Source: Pedobacter sp014947265
GTDB lineage: Bacteria; Bacteroidota; Bacteroidia; Sphingobacteriales; Sphingobacteriaceae
Assembly: GCF_014947265.1 (NCBI RefSeq)
Contig: NZ_JADCNK010000001.1
Coordinates: 372,001-436,000 of the forward strand
DNA length: 64,000 nucleotides
Direction: 5' to 3'
Shown here piece by piece: positions 53,193 through 60,895 of the stretch (position 1 is the stretch's first letter; each line of letters opens with the position of its first letter). The translations under genes and the position numbers were made by a program. Under the pieces are notes generated by a model. The model was not told where the DNA came from. It did no database searches and saw only the letters and a program-made list of their open reading frames with translations.

Positions 53193-54590
53193 ATGGAACA
53201 ACAGATAAAGTCGGTTTTCGATTTACAGCAAAAACATAAATTCGATTTACGCAAAACAGATGCTAAAACCCGAATCGGTAAGCTGAGATTACTTAAACAG
53301 GCTTTAGAAAAAGCTGAAGAAGAAATATTTGCCGCTTTAGAAAAGGATCTGCGTAAAAACCGTTTTGAAAGTGCAGTAACTGAATTGTATTTTACCTACG
53401 CTGAAATCGATTTTGCCATCAAAAAGTTGAAAGGGTGGATGAGGCCTAAATCGGCAGGCCGAACCATGAGCAATTTTTTTGCGAGTAATAAAATCTATTA
53501 TGAACCTAAAGGTGTTTGTTTGATTATTGCCCCATGGAATTACCCATTACAATTGATGATGAGTCCTTTGGTTTCGGCAATAGCAGCAGGGAATTGCGCC
53601 ATCCTTAAACCGTCAGAATTAAGCGAAGCAACTGCTGGCCTAATTAGCAAATTAATTTCAGCCACTTTTGAACCTAAAGAAATTGCCTGTTTTGAAGGTG
53701 ATGCCGGTGTTTCTACCGAACTATTAAAGCTCCCATTCGACCATATCTTTTTTACCGGAAGCACCGCAATTGGCAAAGTGGTAATGGAAGCTGCTGCTAA
53801 AAATCTCACCTCGGTTACTTTAGAGCTTGGTGGGAAATCGCCAGCCATTGTAGACGGAACCAGCGACATTAAAAAAGCGGCTGAAAAAATCGCCTGGGGC
53901 AAATTGGTTAATGCCGGACAAACCTGTATCGCACCGGATTATGTGCTGATTGAAGAAAACCGGTTAAATGATTTTGTAGAACATTACAAGGCTGCGGTTC
54001 AGAAATTATTTTTTGAAGGCGTTGAAATCAATAAAAACGATTATGCTAAAATCATTAATGATAAGCAATTTAAACGTATTAATAAATTAAAGGAAGATGC
54101 AATTGCAGATGGAGCGGTATTAACGTTTGGAGGCGAAGCAGACGAACAAAATTTAACCCTAATGCCCACACTTTTAACTTCGGTAAACGAAAGAAGCGCC
54201 ATCATGCAAGAAGAAATATTTGGTCCTATTTTGCCTTTAATTACGTTTAAAAACCTGGAGGAAGCTATTGATTTAGTGAATAGCAAAAACAAGCCTTTGG
54301 CACTTTACATCTTTTCAGATAACAAACAGCATCAGCATAAAATTATTAACGAAACCAGTGCTGGCGGAACCTGCATAAATGATGTACTGGTTCACATCAG
54401 TAATCCGAATTTGCCTTTTGGTGGTGTTAACAGCAGTGGGATGGGAAGTTGTCATGGTATTTTTGGCTTTAAAAACTTTTCGCACGAGAGGTCAGTGGTT
54501 TTTCAATCAAAATTGGGTTTAACCAAGATGATTTATCCTCCTTACGCGCCAAAAATGGGTTTGTTGAAATGGTTGAAGAAATTGATGTAG
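53193..54590 (+). CDS. Aldehyde dehydrogenase family protein
   Basis: A 465-residue NAD(P)-dependent enzyme oxidising aldehydes to acids. Family motifs: LIIAPWNYPLQLMMSPLVSA, ALKPSE-like AILKPSELSEATAGL, FFTGSTAIGKVVMEAA, the general base in TLELGGKSPAIV, the nucleophile in NAGQTCIAPDYVL and EEIFGPILPLITF. The short length and the FASNKIYYEPKG start place it near class 3 (ALDH3/YwdH type), which often acts on medium-chain fatty aldehydes. It has no signal peptide. The substrate is uncertain. Confidence 0.93.
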   Translation: MEQQIKSVFDLQQKHKFDLRKTDAKTRIGKLRLLKQALEKAEEEIFAALEKDLRKNRFESAVTELYFTYAEIDFAIKKLKGWMRPKSAGRTMSNFFASNKIYYEPKGVCLIIAPWNYPLQLMMSPLVSAIAAGNCAILKPSELSEATAGLISKLISATFEPKEIACFEGDAGVSTELLKLPFDHIFFTGSTAIGKVVMEAAAKNLTSVTLELGGKSPAIVDGTSDIKKAAEKIAWGKLVNAGQTCIAPDYVLIEENRLNDFVEHYKAAVQKLFFEGVEINKNDYAKIINDKQFKRINKLKEDAIADGAVLTFGGEADEQNLTLMPTLLTSVNERSAIMQEEIFGPILPLITFKNLEEAIDLVNSKNKPLALYIFSDNKQHQHKIINETSAGGTCINDVLVHISNPNLPFGGVNSSGMGSCHGIFGFKNFSHERSVVFQSKLGLTKMIYPPYAPKMGLLKWLKKLM

Positions 54591-54599
54591 ATTTTATAT

Positions 54600-54630
54600 C
54601 CCGCAGATCTGAGGAGATGGACGCAGATTT
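54600..54630. repeat. Dispersed repeat of the CTGCGG type, copy 2
   Basis: CCCGCAGATCTGAGGAG then ATGGACGCAGATTT, related in reverse to 715-744. It lies 10 bp after the aldehyde dehydrogenase stop. Confidence 0.45.
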
Positions 54631-54724
54631 ATTGTTTAATATGCTCCCAACTTCGCGTACTTTGTGCCTTCCTCTCTGTGATTTTTGCGGTTAAAAACTC
54701 AATAATTCTCCTTATTTTGGTTCC

Positions 54725-55249
54725 ATGGATTTAGAACAACTTAAATACCCAATCGGTCAATTTACTATGCCTGATATTTTTGATCAAAAACAGATTGATC
54801 TCTGGATTTCTGAAATAGAGGCATTGCCAGGCCAAATAAAAAAAGCTACAGAAAATTTAACCGATGAAGAACTGAACCAAACCTATCGTCCTGGGGGTTG
54901 GACATTGCGGCAGGTTGTTCATCATGTTCCGGATAGTCATATCAACGCTTATATCCGTTTTAAGCAGGCCATTACTGAAGACATTCCGGTAATCAGGCCA
55001 TATTATGAAGAACGCTGGGCAGAAACAGAAGAAGCCAAAAATGGTGAGATCAAATTGTCGATTGCGTTGTTAACAGGCTTACATCAGCGTTGGGTTGCTT
55101 TTTTAAAAACATTGAAAGTAGAAGATTACCAAAGGAAATACATTCACCCGGCCCACAATAAAGAACTCACTTTGGCCAATATGCTGGGCATGTATGCCTG
55201 GCACGGAAAGCATCACCTGGCACACATTACCAATACTATAACAAAATGA
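54725..55249 (+). CDS. YfiT/BstA-type DinB-fold protein (putative thiol transferase)
   Basis: A 174-residue four-helix DinB/YfiT_DinB-like protein. It starts DLEQLKYPIGQFTMPDIFDQ and carries the three-His metal site of the family: His in LRQVVHHVPDSH and in AWHGKHHLAHIT. B. subtilis YfiT (BstA) and its relatives are Zn-dependent bacillithiol-S-transferases; bacillithiol genes occur in some Bacteroidota, which makes detoxification of electrophiles plausible, but that is inference. It is the first of two overlapping genes (ATGA at 55246-55249). Confidence 0.87.
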   Translation: MDLEQLKYPIGQFTMPDIFDQKQIDLWISEIEALPGQIKKATENLTDEELNQTYRPGGWTLRQVVHHVPDSHINAYIRFKQAITEDIPVIRPYYEERWAETEEAKNGEIKLSIALLTGLHQRWVAFLKTLKVEDYQRKYIHPAHNKELTLANMLGMYAWHGKHHLAHITNTITK

Positions 55250-55722
55250 AAAGAATCTATTTATACTCCTTGATTTTATTTTTTGTTGGTTTTTACAGCA
55301 ATGTTAAAGCGCAAAGAGATCCATCCAAAACCTTTTCTTTTGTGTTAGGCTCATGGGAAATGCAAACGCCCAAAGGTAAAATTGTGGAACAATGGAGTCA
55401 GGGTGCCGATAAAATACTGAAAGGCAAGAGTTATCGCGTTAATGCAAAAGGGGATAGTATACTTACTGAAACATTACAGATCAGAAAAATAGGAAAAAAT
55501 GTTTTCTATTGTTCAACGGTTGCTAATCAGAATGAAGGGAAAGAAGTCTGTTTTAAGCTTATTTCCACAAAAGATCAGATCTATATTTTCGAAAATGCGG
55601 CACACGATTTTCCGCAAAGAATAGTTTACCAAAACCAGGGGAAAAATGAAATGCTCGCCTGGATTGAAGGCGAGCTTAATGGAAAAAGCCGAAAATCGGA
55701 ATTTAGATATAAGCGGCAATAG
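55246..55722 (+). CDS. DUF6265-like exported protein
   Basis: A 158-residue protein with a signal peptide (MKRIYLYSLILFFVGFYSNV, cleaved after KAQ). The mature part is a lipocalin-like small beta barrel: FVLGSWEMQTPKGKIVEQWS, ILKGKSYRVNAKGDSILTET and NAAHDFPQRIVYQ. These match the DUF6265 type. It probably binds a small hydrophobic ligand in the periplasm, but no function is known. It overlaps the YfiT-type gene by four bases, implying co-expression. Confidence 0.75.
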   Translation: MKRIYLYSLILFFVGFYSNVKAQRDPSKTFSFVLGSWEMQTPKGKIVEQWSQGADKILKGKSYRVNAKGDSILTETLQIRKIGKNVFYCSTVANQNEGKEVCFKLISTKDQIYIFENAAHDFPQRIVYQNQGKNEMLAWIEGELNGKSRKSEFRYKRQ

Positions 55723-55723
55723 C

Positions 55724-56443
55724 TTACATCAAAATTAACATGGCTGCGCTCATGGCAATCATAATCGCATCTTCAACAATGGTTACGGTACTCATGGGTA
55801 GGTTAAACACCGCGCCCAAGCAAGCGCATTGAATTTTCTTTTTGTTTAAAACGCTTTCTAAAACCCCAAAAATACTGATGATCATTACAATCAGGGTGAC
55901 CCAATTCACGATAACAGGCGATAGGTTTAATGCAAAGGATAAGCCTAAGCCTAATTCGATAAAGGCATAGATATAACCCCAAGCGCTGAATTTTTTAGCC
56001 ACGATATCGTACATGGCATAACTTTCGGCAAATGCTTTTAAGTTGAGCATTTTAAAGAAAGAAAAGGTAAGGAAGAAACCTGCCATAAAAATGCGCATAA
56101 ACACCATATAATTGATGGCATTGGCCTGCCACGAAACCACTAACGATATTGCGGTTACATACCCAAAGATTAACAGAATGGGTTTGTAGGTTTCGGCCCA
56201 GGATTTTGTTTCTTCAAGCGTTTCATTATGATGCGCAGCAGAAATCTGATATTTGCTGTCATTACCACCCAGAGCTTGTTGTAAGGTATCTAAACCGATA
56301 TGTTTACCCATGCTAATGGTAGCAGTATTGGCATCTTTAGAAACCTCAACCGAGGTTACATCTTGTAAAATAAGCAGATTATTTTTAACTTTATTTTCGC
56401 AACCGCCACAGGTCATGCCAGTGAGTTGATAGGTGTGTGTCAT
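55724..56443 (-). CDS. HMA domain fused to MauE/DoxX-like membrane protein
   Basis: A 239-residue fusion. Residues 1-70 are a heavy-metal-associated domain with GMTCGGC (Cys12, Cys15), typical of copper chaperones. Residues 85-239 hold four to five membrane helices similar to MauE/DoxX-type proteins, with the conserved C-x-C (QCACLGAVFNLPMSTVTIVE) near the end. It probably binds Cu(I) or a similar metal on the cytoplasmic side and passes it to or across the inner membrane, or couples metal to thiol redox. It is the first gene read from the right of the local leftward cluster's lower part; convergent with the DUF6265-like gene (2 bp). Confidence 0.82.
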   Translation of the reverse strand: MTHTYQLTGMTCGGCENKVKNNLLILQDVTSVEVSKDANTATISMGKHIGLDTLQQALGGNDSKYQISAAHHNETLEETKSWAETYKPILLIFGYVTAISLVVSWQANAINYMVFMRIFMAGFFLTFSFFKMLNLKAFAESYAMYDIVAKKFSAWGYIYAFIELGLGLSFALNLSPVIVNWVTLIVMIISIFGVLESVLNKKKIQCACLGAVFNLPMSTVTIVEDAIMIAMSAAMLILM

Positions 56444-56530
56444 GATTAAATTCTTTATACAAATTTACCGCTTCAATGTGCGATATGTGTTACAGAATAA
56501 TCATAAAGTTTTATAGAATTTTAGGTAGTT

Positions 56531-56558
56531 GTCATTCTGAACGCAGTGAAGAATCTTT
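56531..56558. repeat. Half copy of dispersed repeat family E
   Basis: GTCATTCTGAACGCAGTGAA then GAATCTTT, identical to the left arm at 47611. The matching right arm is reduced to a weak remnant. Confidence 0.6.
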
Positions 56559-56615
56559 TACTGTAGAGAAAGTTTTCATCGTTTAAAGATGCTTTGTGCC
56601 TCAGCATAACAGTTA

Positions 56616-57440
56616 TTACCCCACCAAAACCGAAGTCATCGTTAACGAACCGCCCACTGCTTTATCATTAAAAAACGAAACCTCTTCCTTATCGTTTTTC
56701 ATTCCTAGGGTATAAATAAGTGGCAAATAATGTTCTGGAGTAGGGATAGCCAGCATCGCATCGGTACCTAAGTTGCGATAGTTGATTAAAGGTTGATGGT
56801 CACCGTTGGCAATTAAATTTTTGAATTTATCGTTCATTTCTATCGCCCAATCGTAACCGCCGCCATTAATCATTTCCCAGCTTAACATACGTAGATTGTG
56901 CACCATATTTCCACTACCTATAACCAATATCCCTTTTTTGCGGAGTGCATAAATTTCTTTGGCAATTTCATAATGTTGTTCAGGCGATTTGGTATAATCA
57001 ATACTCAGTTGCAAAACAGGAATATCTGCATTTGGATACATGTGCCTTACTACTGTCCAGGTGCCATGATCCAGGCCCCAATCGTGGTCTAAACCAACAG
57101 GAGTTGAGTGTATTAGACCAGGGATTTCTGCAGCAAGTTTCGGATCGCCAGGAGCAGGATATTGAACATCGAAAAGTGCCTGAGGGAAACCACCAAAATC
57201 GTGGATGGTACTTGGGAAATCCATTGCAGTTACAAAAGTACCGTGGGTGTACCAATGTGCCGATACCACCAAAACTGCTTTTGGAACAGGGATATGTTTG
57301 GCCAAATCTACCCAACTCTCACTAAACTCATTATTTTCAATCCCGTTCATAGGAGAGCCATGGCCAATAAAAAGCGTTGGCATTAAATCCGTTTGAGGCA
57401 AGCGTTGAGTAAAATTTTTGAATTGGGATAGTGCAGGCAT
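56616..57440 (-). CDS. ygiD: 4,5-DOPA dioxygenase extradiol, YgiD type
   Basis: A 274-residue extradiol ring-cleavage dioxygenase of the LigB superfamily (YgiD/DODA). Metal-binding residues are seen in LFIGHGSPMNGIEN, VSAHWYTHGTFVTAM and GLDHGTWTVVRHMYPNADIP; DWAIEMNDKFKNLI and HYLPLIYTLGMKN close the domain. YgiD zinc/iron proteins convert L-DOPA to betalamic-type products in vitro, but the natural substrate is unclear. Transcribed with, but separated by 98 bp from, the YceI gene upstream. Confidence 0.9.
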   Translation of the reverse strand: MPALSQFKNFTQRLPQTDLMPTLFIGHGSPMNGIENNEFSESWVDLAKHIPVPKAVLVVSAHWYTHGTFVTAMDFPSTIHDFGGFPQALFDVQYPAPGDPKLAAEIPGLIHSTPVGLDHDWGLDHGTWTVVRHMYPNADIPVLQLSIDYTKSPEQHYEIAKEIYALRKKGILVIGSGNMVHNLRMLSWEMINGGGYDWAIEMNDKFKNLIANGDHQPLINYRNLGTDAMLAIPTPEHYLPLIYTLGMKNDKEEVSFFNDKAVGGSLTMTSVLVG

Positions 57441-57461
57441 GCCATTTTAATTAATAATGAA

Positions 57462-57528
57462 CCGTCATCCTGAACTTGTTTCAGGACCTATTTAAAATGA
57501 AAGATTCCGGGACAAGCCCGGAATGACG
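57462..57528. repeat. Dispersed palindromic repeat, family C copy 2
   Basis: CCGTCATCCTGAACTTGTTT then CAGG, closing with TTCCGGGACAAGCCCGGAAT and GACG. The right hairpin has a different sequence from copy 1, an example of interior exchange. Confidence 0.8.
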
Positions 57529-57538
57529 ATCCAATGTT

Positions 57539-58111
57539 TTACTTTCCCTGAACAAATTCCAGATTTAATTTGATCGCAACATCTTTTGCAACACCTGCAC
57601 CAGTTGGATCATATTTGATATTATAATCTAAACGGTTAATGGTTGTAGTAGCGCCGAAACCTGCTTTAGTATTGCCTTGTTGATCTTTAGCTGTACCACC
57701 ATAAACAACCGCAAATTTTACATCTTTAGTTACATCGCGGATGGTTAATTTACCACTTAACTCATAGTTGTTTCCACTTAATTTTTTGAAAGAAATGCTT
57801 TCGAATTTCATCGTTGGAAATTTCTCGGCATTAAAGAAATCATCTGTTTTTAAGTGACCATCTCTCATTTCAACACCTGTAGTAATGCTGTTTACATCAA
57901 CGGTAAAGGCGATTTTAGCATCAGTTAAATCTGGTTTAGATGCAGAAACCGTTCCATCGAATTTTTTGAATGAACCATCAACAAAAGAAATGCCCATGTG
58001 TTTAACCGAAAAGTTTACAAATGAGTGCATTGGATCTATCTTCCAGCTGGTTTGTGCAAATGATGCCACACTAATTGAGGTAGCGATCAGAAATAAGAAT
58101 AATTTTTTCAT
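57539..58111 (-). CDS. YceI family periplasmic protein
   Basis: A 190-residue lipocalin-like protein with a signal peptide (MKKLFLFLIATSISVASFAQ). The mature domain shows the YceI pattern: TSWKIDPMHSFVNFSVKHMG, GTVSASKPDLTDAKIAFTVD, DGHLKTDDFFNAEKFPTMKF and RDVTKDVKFAVVY. YceI proteins bind long-chain isoprenoids or fatty amides, and homologues accompany stress and metal genes. It probably works in the periplasm. A -7 element lies 23 bp upstream. It lies within the leftward metal-related cluster, 169 bp after the AraC gene. Confidence 0.93.
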   Translation of the reverse strand: MKKLFLFLIATSISVASFAQTSWKIDPMHSFVNFSVKHMGISFVDGSFKKFDGTVSASKPDLTDAKIAFTVDVNSITTGVEMRDGHLKTDDFFNAEKFPTMKFESISFKKLSGNNYELSGKLTIRDVTKDVKFAVVYGGTAKDQQGNTKAGFGATTTINRLDYNIKYDPTGAGVAKDVAIKLNLEFVQGK

Positions 58112-58133
58112 ATTTAGTGATTTTATTTAGGTG

Positions 58134-58141
58134 CAAAATTA
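58134..58141 (-). promoter_or_regulatory. Candidate -7 element for the YceI gene
   Basis: TAATTTTG on the minus strand fits TAnnTTTG, 23 bases before the ATG. Confidence 0.45.
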
Positions 58142-58280
58142 GCTGATTATCAGCCGATCAGTCTTGACGTATGATAAGAAATTGTTTAGAGAGGTTAATT
58201 GGTTAATGGTTTTTTGGTTCATGGTCCATAGACGATAGGCCATCAACCATCCTCCATCTTACCTCTTCCATTTTACATGC

Positions 58281-58841
58281 TCAGACCTTATCCAGCGTTT
58301 TCCTGCTATCTTTTGATGCTGATTTATAAACTGAAGGCGTAATTTCGGTTACTTTTTTGAATTGTGCCGATAGGTGAGCTACACTGCTGTAATTTAGTTG
58401 GTAGGCAATTTCACTCAGGGTAAGTTCGCCATAAGTGAGCATTTCTTTTGCTTTTTCTATTTTTTGAGCAATAAAATATTTCTCAATCGTCTGGTTTTCG
58501 ATCTCAGAAAAAATGCTGCTTAAGCTCGTGTATTCCTGATTTAACTGCTCGCTGAGGTAGGCAGAAAGATTGATCTTTAACGATTCTTTGGTATAATGTA
58601 CCAGGTTAATAATGGCTGTTTTAATCTGTTCTGCAACTTGGTTTTTTTTATCCTCCAAGAGTTCGAAGTCAAAATGGGTCAGTTGCTCCGCAATTTTGAT
58701 TTTATCCTCTGCTGTAATATTTTCGGCAAGGGTAACTTCGCCAAGCTCAACCAATAGCGGTTTAAAGCCAAGCTTTTCCAGCTCGGCCTTAACCACCATT
58801 TTGCAACGGTTGCATACCATATTTTTGATATGCAGGTTCAT
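58281..58841 (-). CDS. AraC-type HTH regulator with N-terminal MxCxxC domain
   Basis: A 186-residue protein in two parts. Residues 1-70 look like a ferredoxin-like HMA domain: MNLHIKNMVCNRCKMVVKAE contains M8-x-C10-x-x-C13, the HMA metal motif. Residues about 105-180 form a single AraC HTH domain, EKAKEMLTYGELTLSEIAYQ then LNYSSVAHLSAQFKKVTEIT with PSVYK. I infer a one-component, metal-sensing activator; Cu(I) is the first candidate, since the neighbours (DUF3347, HMA, HYC_CC_PP) carry Cys and Met sites. Its start shares one base with the stop of DUF3347, so regulator and structural gene are coupled. Confidence 0.8.
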   Translation of the reverse strand: MNLHIKNMVCNRCKMVVKAELEKLGFKPLLVELGEVTLAENITAEDKIKIAEQLTHFDFELLEDKKNQVAEQIKTAIINLVHYTKESLKINLSAYLSEQLNQEYTSLSSIFSEIENQTIEKYFIAQKIEKAKEMLTYGELTLSEIAYQLNYSSVAHLSAQFKKVTEITPSVYKSASKDSRKTLDKV

Positions 58842-59344
58842 TAGTTCGATTTTATGGTTTCAGAAACGTCGCCACAATCAAACATCATGCTTCCATAATA
58901 TGGATTTTCGATGTTTTCTTTTTCATTTAACCAGCTCGCCTTCGCCATTGGGCAGTATTGAATATAAACGGTTTGACTGTTAAATTTCAGGCCTTTCAAC
59001 GTTTTGATCATTGCGTAAGAAATCCCTTCAAAAGCTTTTCTCTGTGTTTTGATGTCGTTTGAACCTGCAAGTAGCGCGGCTTTATTTTTAATAATGGCCG
59101 CTTGTTCCATAAATATTTTATGTTGATCGGCTGGTAAATCTTTATGATTAACGGCATTTACCTTTGCCGATAAAACTTTCACTTTTTCAATGGCTAAGTC
59201 TTTTTTATCGGTTGCTAATGCATTTTTTACATCGTAATATGCCGTTAATACCTGATTTAAGGCTACATCTGTTTTACTTTGTGCATAAGTAAAAGCTGTT
59301 GTTGCGATCGTCATGATGGCAACTAATCCTAATATTTTTTTCAT
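58841..59344 (-). CDS. DUF3347 family exported metal-binding protein
   Basis: A 167-residue protein with a signal peptide (MKKILGLVAIMTIATTAFTY, cleaved after AQ). The helical mature domain carries the DUF3347 signature VYIQYCPMAKASWLNEKENI then NPYYGSMMFDCGD, with Cys and Met residues placed for soft-metal binding. In related proteins this domain is fused to CusB-type adaptors, which supports a role in periplasmic copper or silver handling. It overlaps the AraC-type regulator gene and lies after a hairpin that separates it from the beta-barrel gene. Confidence 0.87.
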   Translation of the reverse strand: MKKILGLVAIMTIATTAFTYAQSKTDVALNQVLTAYYDVKNALATDKKDLAIEKVKVLSAKVNAVNHKDLPADQHKIFMEQAAIIKNKAALLAGSNDIKTQRKAFEGISYAMIKTLKGLKFNSQTVYIQYCPMAKASWLNEKENIENPYYGSMMFDCGDVSETIKSN

Positions 59345-59373
59345 CTTTTTATAGTGTTTCTAATGCTGATGAG

Positions 59374-59418
59374 GCGATCATGGTTTCATGTTCAGTTTAA
59401 TATGAAAACCATGATCGC
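59374..59418. repeat. Hairpin repeat, family F copy 1
   Basis: GCGATCATGGTTT (59374-59386) and AAACCATGATCGC (59406-59418) are perfect 13-bp arms between the beta-barrel and DUF3347 genes, inside a likely operon. A related hairpin is at 62715-62753. Confidence 0.75.
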
Positions 59419-59430
59419 TTCGTTATTTTT

Positions 59431-60243
59431 TTATTTTAAAACGTTAAAGAAGTTAAATTCTGCCCGAAGCAGGTACATGTTTTTGGTGTATCGGTTATCC
59501 ATATTTCCGGCTGCCTGAAAGCGGTAGCCAAAATCGATGCGGGTTGTGCTGTTCAAAATCATTTGTACAGCAGGAGCGATATCTAAATAAGACTGACCGT
59601 TGCCCGGATCGGTTTTACCCAGCAATTCTAAATATACATTAAAATTGGGCTGTTTGTAATCCTTATAAACTACTGGTAAAACCAAATAACCCGACGATAA
59701 ACTGTAAGATAACATGTTCTTTGGCTGCGGCATTCCCGCAATCTGACTGTTGCTGTTTTCAAAAGCATGTGCATAACCCAAGGTTGATGATAATGCCAGT
59801 TTGTGCAGCAGCTGTGTGAAGATCAATCCACCTTGTACGCCACTATTGTCACCCTCAAGATTAATGTCTCTTGTGTATGTTGGGCGCCTGCTGGTGCTTA
59901 CCCTTCCAAAAGCAGATGCCCTGAAATGGCTATGTGCCTCATCCAAGGATAAAAACCGGTACTTGGCGTATAAACTTCCTCCTTCTAAACGGTATTTTCC
60001 ATCCATATCCGAGAGAAAAGCCTGTGCATGCATCATCAGATTTTTGTTGAAACCGATCATTACCTCCGGGATCGTCCGGCTTACGTAACCCGGATAATTG
60101 AACATGCCCTCATTAGTAATCCTTACACCGATTGATTTGGTAGGCATATTACTTGCTGGCTCTGTAAATACATATAGTTCTTGTGCCGAAACACTGGTAT
60201 AAACGCCGATCATCATCAGCGCCAATACGAATACCCGCCTCAT
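59431..60243 (-). CDS. Predicted outer-membrane beta-barrel protein
   Basis: A 270-residue protein with a signal peptide (MRRVFVLALMMIGVYTSVSA). The mature chain is rich in alternating strand patterns and aromatic residues (YVSRTIPEVMIGFNKNLMMH, YRLEGGSLYAKYRFL, RIDFGYRFQAAGN) and ends in a strand with a terminal hydrophobic segment (YLLRAEFNFFNVLK), as in outer-membrane barrels. No family is recognised with certainty. Two bases separate it from the HMA protein upstream; DUF3347 follows, so it may be the outer-membrane part of the metal-handling system. Confidence 0.7.
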   Translation of the reverse strand: MRRVFVLALMMIGVYTSVSAQELYVFTEPASNMPTKSIGVRITNEGMFNYPGYVSRTIPEVMIGFNKNLMMHAQAFLSDMDGKYRLEGGSLYAKYRFLSLDEAHSHFRASAFGRVSTSRRPTYTRDINLEGDNSGVQGGLIFTQLLHKLALSSTLGYAHAFENSNSQIAGMPQPKNMLSYSLSSGYLVLPVVYKDYKQPNFNVYLELLGKTDPGNGQSYLDIAPAVQMILNSTTRIDFGYRFQAAGNMDNRYTKNMYLLRAEFNFFNVLK

Positions 60244-60244
60244 C

Positions 60245-60781
60245 TTACGAAAGAACTAAATGGTAAATACGGGTTTTTTTACCATTTACAACACCGGTTC
60301 CGCTTGCATAAGCATCAGAATTAGCAGTTGCGGCCTGTTTTTTAAATGCTGAGCCCGAAATAAAATCTTTATCCACTACGCTGGCCTTAACGGTACCACT
60401 AAGCGTTTTACCTTTTACATTTACAAAACGGTACACATTGCCGTTAACAACAGCCTGACCTTTATCGTCTACCTTAACATCATTAAAATTGAAGTTAGCC
60501 GTTAAGCCGCCTACTGAAAAACCTGCATCCTGAACTTTTTTGCGGACCAGATCAAGATTAACATTGGCGTCTTTTTTAAAAGTTAAAACGAATATATTTT
60601 TATTTAAATCAGGTTTAACGCTACTGATAAAACCGAGGGTTTCTAAAGATTTTTGTGTTGCATTTGAGCACATAGAACAGGTTAAACCAGTTACCTGTAA
60701 ATCGGCTGTAGATATTTGTTGTGCCGAAACATTAACGGCGAAAAATAGCATAATGATGCTGAATATTTTTATTGCTTTCAT
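60245..60781 (-). CDS. Exported HMA-domain protein
   Basis: A 178-residue protein with a signal peptide (MKAIKIFSIIMLFFAVNVSA). Residues about 25-95 form a heavy-metal-associated domain whose loop is GLTCSMC (Cys35, Cys38). The rest (FNFNDVKVDDKGQAVVNGNV to the end) is beta-rich and unrecognised. Unlike typical cytoplasmic HMA chaperones, this one should sit in the periplasm. It starts the leftward operon HMA - beta barrel - DUF3347 - AraC, so it is a likely periplasmic metal carrier. Confidence 0.82.
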   Translation of the reverse strand: MKAIKIFSIIMLFFAVNVSAQQISTADLQVTGLTCSMCSNATQKSLETLGFISSVKPDLNKNIFVLTFKKDANVNLDLVRKKVQDAGFSVGGLTANFNFNDVKVDDKGQAVVNGNVYRFVNVKGKTLSGTVKASVVDKDFISGSAFKKQAATANSDAYASGTGVVNGKKTRIYHLVLS

Positions 60782-60812
60782 GATTTTTTAGAATTAGAAT
60801 AATTTTTAAACT

Positions 60813-60880
60813 GTCGTCTCCCTGGATTCCTTTCAGGGTCTTATAGCAAAACAGATCCTGAAACAAGTTCAGGATGACGG
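60813..60880. repeat. Dispersed palindromic repeat, family C copy 3
   Basis: GTCGTCTCCCTGGATTCCTT then TCAGGG, closing with TCCTGAAACAAGTTCAGGAT and GACGG. It lies between the HYC_CC_PP and HMA genes. Confidence 0.7.
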
Positions 60881-60895
60881 AAAAGTAGAAAAATC

